Below, piece after piece: positions 35,731 to 46,979 of a stretch of 64,000 nucleotides of DNA. Location: contig NC_064044.1 in NCBI RefSeq assembly GCF_932526225.1, positions 2,671,001 through 2,735,000 of the forward strand, read 5' to 3'. Numbering within the stretch: the stretch's first letter is position 1; every line of letters begins with the position of its first letter. Origin of the DNA: Nematostella vectensis (Eukaryota > Cnidaria > Anthozoa > Actiniaria > Edwardsiidae). A program made the position numbers and the translations under genes. Below the pieces are notes generated by a model. The model was not told where the DNA came from, did not search any database, and saw only the letters and a list, made by a program, of their open reading frames with translations.

Positions 35731-37496
35731 TTACCCTTCACACCCATACAACTCCGCTCTCATAACGATATTTGTGTACCAGGCCTGCACCACAATCCTG
35801 ACGTAGCGCGCTTGGATGACAGGGGAGAACTCGTTCTTCACCACAGTGTTCCGATCTGAATTACCAGGGAATGTCTGAAAAATAAGTTATATAATATATA
35901 TAGAGAGAGAAAGTAGAGAAACATTAAGACAACAATGTGGGGCACAGCCACGCCCCTACTGGTCATTTTCTTATAGTTTTAAAAATATTGGGGGGGGGCA
36001 CGTGCCCCCAGTGCCCCACCCCCTGCTACGGCCCTGATTATATATACGATTTGCGTAAGCGCTAAATACATACACTACACAAATAACTCTACGACTGGGT
36101 GCCCGTCACAGACTCTACTTGACACTGTACACGAGTCATTACCTCTTAGTCCCACCATTCACGTCTTGGTAACTCTGCCACTGACCTCCCGTCAGACTGT
36201 ACTCCACACTGTACACGTGTTCTTACCTTAATCACACCATTCTCGTCTTGGTAACTCTACCACTGACCTCCCGTCAGACTGTACTCCACACTGTACACGA
36301 GTCATTACCTCTTAGTCCCACCATTCACGTCTTGGTAACTCTGCCACTGACCTCCCGTCAGACTGTACTCCACACTGTACACGAGTCATTACCTCTTAGT
36401 CCCACCATTCACGTCTTGGTAACTCTGCCACTGACCTCCCGTCAGACTGTACTCCACACTGTACACGTGTTCTTACCTTAATCACACCATTCTCGTCTTG
36501 GTAACTCTGCCACTGACCTCCCGTCAGACTGTACACGTGTTCTTACCTTAATCACACCATTCTCGTCTTGGTAACTCTGCCACTGATCTCCCGTCAGACT
36601 GTATTCAATGGTGTACTCAGTCGCCCACATTGTCTTATTCGCTGACGTCATTTCCGGGCGCCCCTGCGTTGCTACATGGGTAACCCACGTGACTTGGCCG
36701 AGGTCCACCTGTAGGAACTCGCCTTTTTGGGCTTTTTCGGCTGCCCATGCGCCAATGTGTCCCACTGCTTGGTTGTTTAGGCGTCCGTTATAAGGGGGGT
36801 GCCCTCTGAATGACGAAGCTGTGATGCTTGAGTCTGGAATGCTTCCATCTTCCATCCCCAGGGGGTGGGTGATGTTAGAGCAAACTGTTAGGATACCTGT
36901 CAGATTCAAGCAGAGGTTCGAAAAAATAACAAGCTCAACTAACTTAAATAAAAGTCTTAGAATAAAAGCTAATCTATTAAATAATGACATATATGTGTTT
37001 TTTGTCACAAAAGTTTTTCTGTACGTTGCGAGAATTCTCGGGTAACTTTGAAAATTGAAATATAACGCAATTTAAAAAAAAAACACGAAACTGGTACGCA
37101 AAAGGGAAAGCAAGTGAAAAAGGTTTTGTTCAAATGAACTTACCCTCTTTAATATCCGCGTGAACTCACCCTCTCTAATATCCGCGTGAACTTACCCTCT
37201 CTAATACCCGCGTAAACGGAATTTTCCATTTCCACGAGATCACTTCGAGGCATGTTTGCGTGAGTCACCTTCATAAGCTTGCATCTTCCTTTTTTCATGT
37301 CGTAGTTGATGCTGGCGCAGTTTTCTTTGTCGTCATAGCAGAGTTTATAGCATTCCCAAAGCTCCTCAACATCTGTCTCGTCGAAAGGGGATGCAAGAAG
37401 GGTGTAACCAAAGATGGAGTTCCTTGTTTTCTGAATGGCCGATGTGAGAGAGAATACGAAGAAGCAAAGGTAGAAACGCATGTCTTTTAGGTGCAT
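35731..37496 (-). CDS. Secreted PAN/Apple - discoidin (F5/8 type C) protein, 264 residues, first copy
   Basis: Three exons on the minus strand: 37496-37196, 36896-36547, 35874-35731 (795 nt, phases 1 and 0). Residues 1-~20 are a signal peptide; a second in-frame Met is at 37481. A PAN/Apple-like domain spans ~21-100 (ELWECYKLCYDDKENCASIN, RCKLMKV). The F5/8 type C domain spans ~105-263, opening VCSNITHPLGMEDGSIPDSS, with WAAEKAQKGEFLQVDLG, GDQWQSYQDENG, and closing RIVVQAWYTNIVMRAELYGC. The first and last Cys give the usual domain-closing disulfide. Discoidin domains bind glycans or lipids outside the cell; the exact ligand cannot be read. Two junctions are copied by minisatellites (36110-36545 and 37142-37195). 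Confidence 0.87.
36110..36545 (-). repeat. Minisatellite that copies the 3' end and 5' splice site of discoidin exon 36896-36547
   Basis: The exon tail (encoding SLTGDQWQSYQDENGVIK) plus its donor gtaagaacacg recurs about five to six times in ~75-82-bp units. Some copies are variant (taagaggtaatgactc in place of aaggtaagaacacg). Up to ~54 coding bases are copied per unit, more than in any other array here. The second segment has only about two extra copies. Confidence 0.92.
37142..37195 (-). repeat. 26-bp repeat that copies the 5' splice site of PAN exon 37496-37196
   Basis: On the minus strand attagagagg|gtaagttcacgcgg occurs, then two further copies, one with gtgagt and one with gtaagt. 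In the second segment there are three further copies (46605-46678). The unit is not a multiple of three, so use of a later donor would shift the frame. Confidence 0.88.
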
Positions 37497-39109
37497 AAAG
37501 CAATAAATACACTTTTAATGAAGGGTAGCATGAGGTGAGATGATAGCTATCAAGGGCACCTGCTTGGAAATGTCTGATAACTCTTTATACATAAAAGATG
37601 CTGGCCGGCTGGCTTAAACTGGGAGATGATAGAATAATATTATCCTTCCCATCCTTGGTGGCTTTATCAGGAGAGCATCTCGTAAACAGATAAAAATATG
37701 CCGCACACAATATGAATTGGACCATTGGATTAAGATTGGTGGTAAACAATAAGTTAGTTTATTACGATATACTTGTATATCTACGGGGCCATTATACATA
37801 ATATATACAATGGGTGAAGGCGGACAAGTATCAATCACGAACCAAATTGTTGCATTTCCACAAAGGACTACTGTAATAATAGGAACAGTTCACAGAATGA
37901 ATTTTCTTAATAGAAGTAAAATATACCTCATGAAAGCTGAACGAGAAATAAATGAACGTCTCTATCCATAAAAGAATGCAATCAATTGTTGCAGTAAGAA
38001 TGATACACGACATTCTACGTCACATGGCCATGGCACGCTTCACGAATTTCAAGTTTCACGTTTCACTCAACTTTTGTAAAATTCATGGGTCACGAGAGAC
38101 ATAGGATCTCACTCTCCACCCAAACCCCTCCCCCCCCCCCCCCCCCCCCGGGCTAACTGTTATGGACGCCTCGGCGCTATATCATTCTGTAATCTGTAAT
38201 TATGTATTTGGCTTTTATTTATATATCGGGATTAAAATAAAACATACTTAATGATAAAAGTTCTCTTTCTTGAAAATTGGTGATTTTTTTTTATGTGCGC
38301 CGGTTTTAAACTCTCATAAAAATATAGCGACGGATTCGCATAGCGGGGCCCAGTTTATAACCTTCCCACAGTTTAGTTGGTAGAATTAGTCTGGCGAGCT
38401 ATCAGTCTGCAAGCAAAAGTAAATAAAAACGCTTGTTCTTTAAAGGGAAACCAAAAGAAATTGATAAAATCATCCCCTTTAGGTTTATTCCATTTTTGGT
38501 TTTGTTTTGAAGCGTTCATATTTTATTTAAATAGCGACACATCTCAAAATCCCGGAGAATAATTAGGCACGCACTTTTTAAAGGCCCTAAAGTCATGCAG
38601 CCGGTGATCTATCTCTTTCTAGAGCTCCACATACCTGTGCATAAGGGATAGTTGTGCGTGTGGGGGAGATTGTTAGGGGTGGTTAGGCGTTGGAGCCTGG
38701 GGAGATATGGGAAGTAGCTAGCACCTAGTATTGACAATTCAGCTCTGAAAAGTATGATTCCTTGGGTATTAGTATGAGAAGCAGAAGACAGAAATTCAGG
38801 GTGATACGCGATCGTGCGGAGCCAAAATAACCTGAACAACTTTGCCCTAATTTCTCTGTAGAACCCTTTAATTAAAATCATAAAGAAATAGAATACATTT
38901 CTTGCTTAGTTTCACATTCTATCAAGTTAGTGTATAAAGCCACCCCAAAATATTTCTTACTTCGGAGAAAAAAAGTAATCTTAGTTTCCTAATGAATACT
39001 AATATCACTATTCCTAAAAATTCTTGAAAAAGAGTTCAACCCGATATTTAATCTAAAATTAGTTTGATATTGTTCAGCATCCTCTGGTATTGCCTTGAAC
39101 GTAGCCTAA

Positions 39110-40070
39110 CCGCTGTTTTTCACTCTTCATGTCACACACCGTGCGTGACACATCTTACCTTCCATCTCCATGTCACACAACACGCGTGACACATCTTACC
39201 TTCCATCTCCATGTCACAGACAACGCGTGACACATCTTACCTTCCATCTTCATGTCACACAACAAGCGTGACACATCTTACCTTCCACCTCCATGTCACA
39301 CAACACGCGTGACACATCTTACCTTCCATTTCCATGTAACACACCACGCATGACGCATCTTATTTCTATGTCACACAGCACGCGTGACACATCTTACCTT
39401 CCATCTCCATGTCACACACCAAGCGTGACACATTTTACCTTTCAACTCCATGTCACAACGCGTGACACATCTTAACTTCCATCTCCATGTCACACACCAC
39501 GCATGACGCATCTTACCTTCCATCTCCATGTCACACATCAAGCGTGACACATCTTACCTTTCATCTCCATGTCACAACGCATGACAAATCTTACCTTTCA
39601 TCTCCATGTCACAGACAACGCGTGACACATCTTACCTTCCATCTTCATGTCACACACCACGCGTGACACATCTTACCTTCCACCTCTATGTCACACAACA
39701 TGCGTGACACATCTTTAATTTCATCTCCATCTAACAGACCATGCGTGACGCGTCTTACATTCCATCTCCATGTCACACAGCACGCGTGACACATCTTACC
39801 TTCCATCTCCATGTCACACAACACGCGTGACACATCTTACATTCAATCTCCATGTCACACAACACGCGTGACACATCTTACATTCCATCTCCATGTCACA
39901 CAGCACGCGTGACACATCTTACCTTCCATGTCCATGTCACACAGCACGCGTGACACATCTTATCTTCCATCTCCATGTAACAGACCATGCGTGACACATT
40001 TTACATTCCATCTCCATGTCACACAGCACGCGTGACACATCTTACCTTCCATCTCCATGTCACACACCAT
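39110..40070 (-). repeat. ~41-bp junction-copying minisatellite, second segment (~22 copies)
   Basis: Same unit as 29465-30050 (minus: tggagatggaag|gtaagatg). It is longer here and includes types not seen in the first segment, so it has changed independently. Confidence 0.9.
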
Positions 40071-41000
40071 GAGCGACGCGGTTCCCGTGTTTCTTATGTC
40101 TATCTAATACCACCCGCTGCTAGCGCATGACTCGCTTGATTTGATCTCCTCACATGTGTTGCCTGGCAACTCCTCGATGGATTTATTTTTAATTAGAAAG
40201 AAGTACTTGGCTTCTATTAAAAAGTATGAAACATTGATTTGTCATCACGACGAGATGCATTATTTTCAGATCGTTTTACTGAATGAATACCAAAGAGCCT
40301 AGAGCAATAGTCTAGGCTTTTTTGTTGTGTCGATACTTTGTTATTGCAGGCCAAAATATAATACAACTAGTCTTGTGCGTGCGAAATTCGATGCAAAAAT
40401 TCCCTATTGGCAACCAAACGCGCCGGCTCAAACAAATATCAAAATCACTAAAATAGAATAATATGCGATTTGCCATGGTGCCTTGATTAAATCGTTAAAA
40501 GTCAATTCTAAATTGAGTGTTGTGTAAAAAGCACTCCAATTCCTTATCCAAAACGACAAATTAATCATGACCCAAATAGGAAAGTTTGTCTAGAAAAAAA
40601 ATGTCCTCGATAAAAAGTATTTTCATTCAATCAATGAAATGTGCAATGCGTTTAAAACAATTGGGAATATTTGAAAGGATCAAAACAAATAAATCAAAAT
40701 ACCTCTGTTATCCCTCTGCATATACCAGCCGCTATCATAGTCCACAAGATCGTCCGGTCTCGCGTCCTTTGTCCGATTATTCAGCTCACAAGCCATGGTG
40801 TTGTAAAGATAGTTAATGCTCTGACAGCGCTGATCGTTTTCACGCTCCGCGTAACACTGCATTTGGTTGTTGCCAGTCACTTTACGGATAACATGTTCTA
40901 CAAGTCGTTTCCTGGAAAACGATACCATGGAAGGCTTTTGGCAGACGTTCGTTGCTTCAGCAAGAACAAAAAAACTTGTAAAAATGAGATAAGTAAGCAT
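40046..41000 (-). pseudogene. Truncated fibrinogen-related gene, second copy (PAN exon and Cys-segment exon only)
   Basis: Exon 1 (41000-40703) is intact with signal peptide and PAN domain, but a conserved Cys of the PAN domain has become Arg (CYAECEND to CYAEREND). Exon 2 ends at 40046 with its donor kept, but ~16 bases covering its splice acceptor and first codons are gone (tcgatggatttatttttaat instead of the cttccag-containing sequence). EGF and fibrinogen exons are deleted or were never duplicated; only ~13 bases of a fibrinogen exon remain at 38731. It cannot make the parent protein. A transcript could still splice exon 1 into the next gene downstream (see findings). Confidence 0.8.
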
Positions 41001-43093
41001 AATTATTAAATATTTCGCCTTACTTCCTTAGCGTTGGTTTTGATCAAAATAATGTCAGTTTGGGGTTCCAGCTATTAAAGTACGATTCGCGCTGCCTTGG
41101 CCACCAATAAAAAGATCCCCAATCAGCATGTGAAGTTTGATTAACACGAGTCTCATAACTAGAAAGATGGATGTTAATAATGGAGTAGCTTAATATTGGG
41201 AGCAGTAGGAATCCACCAATATTTCGGCAATGCTGCCTTTATATGCACGCTTTCACAAAGTCTGTTAAACTTTGATATTTATTAAAGAATTTTTCAAAAG
41301 TCTGTTAAACTTTTATATTTATTAAAGTATTTTTGCGCTATTGAAGTTAGTAGTATGTGTCCTTTTTTTTCGGATAAACACAAAACTCTGACACCCTTTT
41401 GGCAAACTTTGATTATTCAATTTGTCAATAGAAATCGATAGTTTCCAAGAAGCTCTACAAATGACCAATCATTTCTCTTTCCTGTAATCAATTAATTGAG
41501 GATTCTTATTTTCTAGTCCTCAACCCTATTTTTTTGCTTTGCCCATGAATATTTAATTTAATTATACATAGATCAGTGCTGCGCTAGATTCATGGGAAAT
41601 CACAAGTCACAAAAGTAAAAATTCCCCAATCACGGATAACGATAGAGTATCCGATCACGGTTCACGAATCTATTTTTAGGCTTTTCACGAATCACGAATT
41701 TAATTTAGGGCCAATCACGAATCACGAAAATACTTTTCACCACCCTGAATAAATTACGCCGCCATTTTATGTCCCGCTTAATGCCGAGTGACACAATGCA
41801 TCAATTTCCATCGGCTAATTCAAGCAAGTAACCAAGATATTTTCAATCAAATATTGTCAATATTGTATCAGACTTCATTCGTAGATTGTTATTTTTAAGT
41901 TTCCTTGAAAATTTAGTATATACTTGGCGGGAACTTTATAAGAACGCGCGCTCTGATTGGTTCGCTATTCCGGAATAATGGGACAGTATTCACCGCTAAA
42001 ACTCGGATGAGTCGGTTTGTGAAAATACCATATATAAGAAACTTACTTTTAGCACCCGAAATTATCGAGCTTCACATTAAAATGACAATTTTGCTAAAAT
42101 TGATTTAGATTTATTGTCCTTTACGGAAAATCGGCTTCAAACTCCCTGTGTTTCGACAATTTCCCGCCGAAATGATTTTGCAACGCGCGCCGACAAATTC
42201 TAAGTTTGCTAAAATTTTATTTGCGATAAACAAAAGCAGCACATCGTCACTTTTTACGAAGGAAAACGACAAGTTACTCAAAGTTTAGGCCTACAAAATG
42301 TATCACAATCAAAAGGATTATTTCAGTGATTGAACCTTATCATCTGTGGAGGATTCAAAGCGAAAAAATAATTTACTTGGAACAAATTCGTGAAAACGAG
42401 TCAAACGGGATTGAATTAGTCCCACTAGTCTAAAAAATAATATTGGTCAAAATTCGTAATTGTCTTCATTGGAGGTTCTGTATTTCGTGGTGGTTAAAAA
42501 CAGTGTGTGGAAAAACAAAATGGATTTGGTGGCCTCAATGTTCAGAGCGAGCAAAATCTTCAAAAAGATACAAACATCAAAACAACGCTCAGAAGCGATA
42601 CCTCGTTTCGCGCGACAATCATTAAAGGTAAACAAAGTTGGAAATTCGATAAAATAATTACAGCAAAATGTGTCTTGTTCAGTCCCCGCCAAGTGTATAC
42701 TAAAACAATTATTCTCCTCATGCTCAGCGAATCTATTTACTTCTCCCTCGGCGAATAATTGTTAAGAATTTTCAATTATGAACAATAACAAAGGAGTGGT
42801 TGATCGACATTCTTTAACTTCAAACATGTCAAAATGATTAGAGCTAGTACGTTAGGTATCAGCAGCATGTTTTTTATTCTATTGAGGCGACAGTGTTAAG
42901 CTCCTTTTTAGTAGACAGGTCCTGCTTGTCAGGTTATGCTACACAGTTTAGACTTTAATCCTGGATTCGCGCCTGTAGATAAAAACTGATAGAAACGCAC
43001 ACAGGGTTCACGTTTGTTATTTTTGCCATGCTGACATCGTGGTTTGTTGTCCAAAAGTCTGAAATGAGGGGAGTAGCATATAAAGAAGTATGA

Positions 43094-43163
43094 CGAAGCT
43101 GTTATATCTGCACGAGTCTGGAATTCTGCCATCTTCCACCCCCGGGGGGGTGGGGTTTGTCAC
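43094..43163 (-). pseudogene. Degenerate discoidin exon fragment, second copy
   Basis: Counterpart of 33621-33690 after the segmental duplication, with the same degenerate sequence. Confidence 0.45.
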
Positions 43164-43959
43164 ACAACGTGTCCACGGGCTAACTCAGGCCTTCAGTAAT
43201 GTATAGATCGTTTCATTTGTGGCTTGCTACTTGGTTATAGCAGGGGAGGTTATAGCATTCTTTTAATGTGATGCCCCTTTAGCACAAAGGGCGGAAGAGG
43301 GTGGGACTGGGGCCTACTACTGTAGGGCATTAGTACAAACAATGCTTCAGTGATCTTTCTCACCCCCCCCCCTCCCCTGCTTTCCTGGTTGCTACGTGAC
43401 CAGTGTGCTTCATATGGCCTTTGCATGAGTAAATCCCTCACTGTAACATTTCTCAACTTTATTCAAGCTCTTTTAACTCATTTGTAGGTTTGGCCAACAC
43501 GTTATTATGTATGCCACTGTGCTAGAAATGTATGGAATGGTTAGGCAAGTGATAAAATGTAGTTGAAATATCCATAGATGGTGGCTTTGCCTAAAACGGA
43601 GCTCCTATAAACGTGATTATTCTTTTTAGAAAATATGGTTATAGATAATTACAGATCCTATTCATTTTGTTACCAGGGAGATTACCTTCTTCAAGACAAA
43701 AAGTACATGGTGGTAGTAGTAGGGGGTGCGGTACTTGCAACATTCCCACCCCCAGTATCTATAGATTATGAGTAAATGACCATTATGAGCTTGGCTCACA
43801 ACATTGTAATGTTCACTAAATTGTTGTGACGTTCCTTTCCTTTTATCTGTTTGTTTACTTGATTTTATAGCTATTTTAAACACGATCTTCGAGTGTTTTG
43901 AATGGCTTAAAACTCTCATCAATATTCAATAGGCATGTTGAATAGCTTTTGAAATGTCA

Positions 43960-44515
43960 GATGGGATGCACCCAGACAGGGAGACCATGCAGATACACCC
44001 TGACACCAAGACCATGCAGATGGGATACACCCAGACAGGGAGTCCATACAGATGGGATACACCCAGACAGGGAGACCTTGCAGATGGGATACACCCAGAC
44101 AGGGAGACCATACAGATGGGATACACCCAGACAGGGAGACCATGCAGATGGGATACACCCAGACAGGGAGTCCATGCAGATGGGATACACCCAGGCAGGG
44201 AAACCATGCAGATGGGATACACCCAGGCAGGGAGACCATGCAGATGGGATACACCCAGACAGGTAGTCCATGCAGATGGGATACACCCAGGCAGGGAAAC
44301 CATGCAGATGGGATACACCCAGACAGGGAGACCATGCAGATGGGATACACCCAGACAGGGAGACCATGCAGATGGGATACACCCAGACAGGGAGACCATG
44401 CAGATGGGATACACCCAGACAGGGAAACCATGCAGATGGGATACACCCAGGCAGGGAAACCATGCAGATGGGATACATCTAGACAGGGAGACCATGCAGA
44501 TGGATACACCAAAAC
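43960..44515. repeat. 32-bp minisatellite, ~17 copies, second segment
   Basis: Same unit as 34555-34855 (atgcagatgggatacaccca) with about twice the copies. It produces open frames of up to ~226 codons on both strands that are not genes. Confidence 0.92.
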
Positions 44516-45158
44516 AGAGCAAACTTTGAAGCAATTGCAGGTTAAAAGCCGGACAAGGAAAAGTGAATATTATTTTTTTTGGAAATGTATGCCCACCTTT
44601 TTTTATTTGTATTACAAAGACATTTCATATAATATTAAAAACATGTACAATGTGCAGGTTTATTTTGATTTCCATTTTTTTTGTATTGTAGATGGACTCC
44701 AGATTATCAATTTCTTTTATCTACACACATGAAAGATCCACCACCTCTCTAAAAACATTTTAGCTAGGTATGTCACGCAAAAACATCGCGTGACAAATAG
44801 CAAAACGACTGCGTGTCTGAGTACACAACGACTGCGTGACAGAGACCAGAAAACAAATGCGTAGGAGGTTAGCTATGAGCCAACGAACTAATAGCTAAAT
44901 TACGTGCTTTCCTTGTTTTTTTTTTTATTGCTTTTTATGAGCTATTTCTTGCCCTAGCCCGTTTGAGGATGTCTTTTCCCGACAATAAGACATCCATGTA
45001 CTAGCAATGATTTATATCAACAAAAATGATTGGAGTATTTAACAACCCTTGAAATCCACAGCTGAAGCACACGCACACGCTTCCTGGGAATCCTGGCGAA
45101 AAAGCTTTGCTCTCAAAAAACGAGCTTTATCGAGTGTGAAAGCTCGTTAAATAAGATA

Positions 45159-45422
45159 CACCTATTTCACAAAAGGTTGTCAGTGCAAATGCCAAATGGC
45201 TTATGGGTACTAATTATTCTTAAAATTAAAGGTGTTAAATTAAGTCCAGCAATGTCAGAGCCAAGCATTGGTTACCTTTAATAGATAGTTGTTTTGATTT
45301 ATTCATATTCTTCACTTCTGGTCTTAGAACTGCCATTTGCCAATCGCCATTTGCCAATCGCCATTTGCCAATCGCCATTTGCCAATCGCCATTTGCACTG
45401 ACAACCTTTTGTGAAATAGGTG
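45159..45422. mobile_element. TA-flanked MITE, second segment
   Basis: Counterpart of 35495-35716. Its interior has grown by extra copies of the 14-bp string gccaatcgccattt. On the minus strand AATAAA is at 45303-45298. Confidence 0.78.
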
Positions 45423-45436
45423 TATATCAACCCAGT

Positions 45437-46979
45437 TTACCCTTCACACCCATACAACTCCGCTCTCATAACGATATTTGTGTACCAGGCCTGCACCACA
45501 ATCCTGACGTAGCGCGCTTGGATGACAGGGGAGAACTCGTTCTTCACCACAGTGTTCCGGTCTGAATTACCAGGGAATGTCTGAAAAATAAGTTATATAA
45601 TATATAGAGAGAGAGAAAGTAGAGAAACATTAAGACAACAATGTGGGGCACAGCCACGCCCCTACTGGTCATTTTCTTATAGTTTTGAAAATATTGGGGG
45701 GGGGGGCACGTGCCCCCAGTGCCCCACCCCCTGCTACGGCCCTGATTATATATAAGATTTGCGTAAGCGCTAAATACATACACTACACAAATAACTCTAC
45801 GACTGGGTGCCCGTCACAGACTCTACTTGACACTGTACACGAGTCATTACCTCTTAGTCCCACCATTCACGTCTTGGTAACTCTACCACTGTTCTCCCGT
45901 CAGACTGTACTCCACACTGTACACGTGTTCTTACCTTAATCACACCATTCTCGTCTTGGTAACTCTGCCACTGACCTCCCGTCAGACTGTACACGTGTTC
46001 TTACCTTAATTACACCATTCTCGTCTTGGTAACTCTGCCACTGATCTCCCGTCAGACTGTATTCAATGGTGTACTCAGTCGCCCACATTGTCTTATTCGC
46101 TGACGTCATTTCCGGGCGCCCCTGCGTTGCTACATGGGTAACCCACGTGACTTGGCTGAGGTCCACCTGTAGGAACTCGCCTTTTTGGGCTTTTTCGGCT
46201 GCCCATGCGCCAATGTGTCCCACTGCTTGGTTGTTTAGGCGTCCGTTATAAGGGGGGTGCCCTCTGAATGACGAAGCTGTGATGCTTGAGTCTGGAATGC
46301 TTCCATCTTCCATCCCCAGGGGGTGGGTGATGTTAGAGCAAACTGTTAGGATACCTGTCAGATTCAAGCAGAGGTTCGAAAAAATAACAAGCTCAACTAA
46401 CTTAAATAAAAGTCTTAGAATAAAAGCTAATCTATTAAATAATGACATATATGTGTTTTTTGTCACAAACGTTTTTCTGTACGTTGCGAGAATTCTCGGG
46501 TAACTTTGAAAATTGAAATATAACGCAATTTAAAAAAAAACACGAAACTGGTACGCAAAAGGGAAAGCAAGTGAAAAAGGTTATGTTCAAATGAACTTTC
46601 CCTCTTTAATATCCGCGTGAACCTACCCTCTCTAATATCCGCGTGAACTTACCCTCTCTAATATCCGCGTGAACTTACCCTCTCTAATATTCGCGTTAAC
46701 GGAATTTTCCATTTCCACGAGATCACTTCGAGGCATGTTTGCGTGAGTCACCTTCATAAGCTTGCATCTTCCTTTTTTCATGTCGTAGTTGATGCTGGCG
46801 CAGTTTTCTTTGTCATCATAGCAGAGTTTATAGCATTCCCAAAGCTCCTCAACATCTGTCTCGTCGAAAGGGGATGCAAGAAGGGTGTAACCAAAGATGG
46901 AGTTCCTTGTTTTCTGAATGGCCGAGGTGAGAGGGAATACGAAGAAGCAAAGGTAGAAACGCATGTCTTTTAGGTGCAT
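45437..46979 (-). CDS. Secreted PAN/Apple - discoidin protein, 264 residues, second copy
   Basis: Exons 46979-46679, 46354-46005 and 45580-45437, with the same lengths and phases as 35731-37496. All splice sites and the frame are intact. Differences I can see: Ser to Pro in the signal peptide, Tyr-Ala-Gly to Asn-Ala-Asn at the end of the PAN exon, and Gly to Ser in the DLGQVT segment. Cys residues are all kept. A young duplicate that appears functional. Confidence 0.86.
45840..46003 (-). repeat. Discoidin junction-copying repeat, second segment
   Basis: Two extra partial copies of the exon-tail plus gtaagaacac junction of 46354-46005. The first segment has more (36110-36545). Confidence 0.85.

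Larger units (their letters stand above)
27774..38730. repeat. Segmental tandem duplication, first copy (~10.96 kb)
   Basis: From attgacaattcagctctga at ~27774 to gctagcacctagta at ~38730. The sequence then restarts with the 27774 sequence. It is the same orientation as the second copy (38731-48201) and most blocks are 95% or more identical by eye. The left edge lies inside coding exon 27786-27701, 12-13 bases from its acceptor. A 2-base overlap (ta) joins the breakpoint. This copy holds most of the fibrinogen-related gene and one discoidin gene. Confidence 0.93.

Noticed and set aside
35930-36045. G/C-rich 'gggcacgtgccccc' block as a regulatory E-box (also at 45640-45750)
   Set aside because: Part of a C-rich transposon-end-like sequence (ccccctgctacggccctg) carried along by the duplication; I see no reason to call it regulatory.
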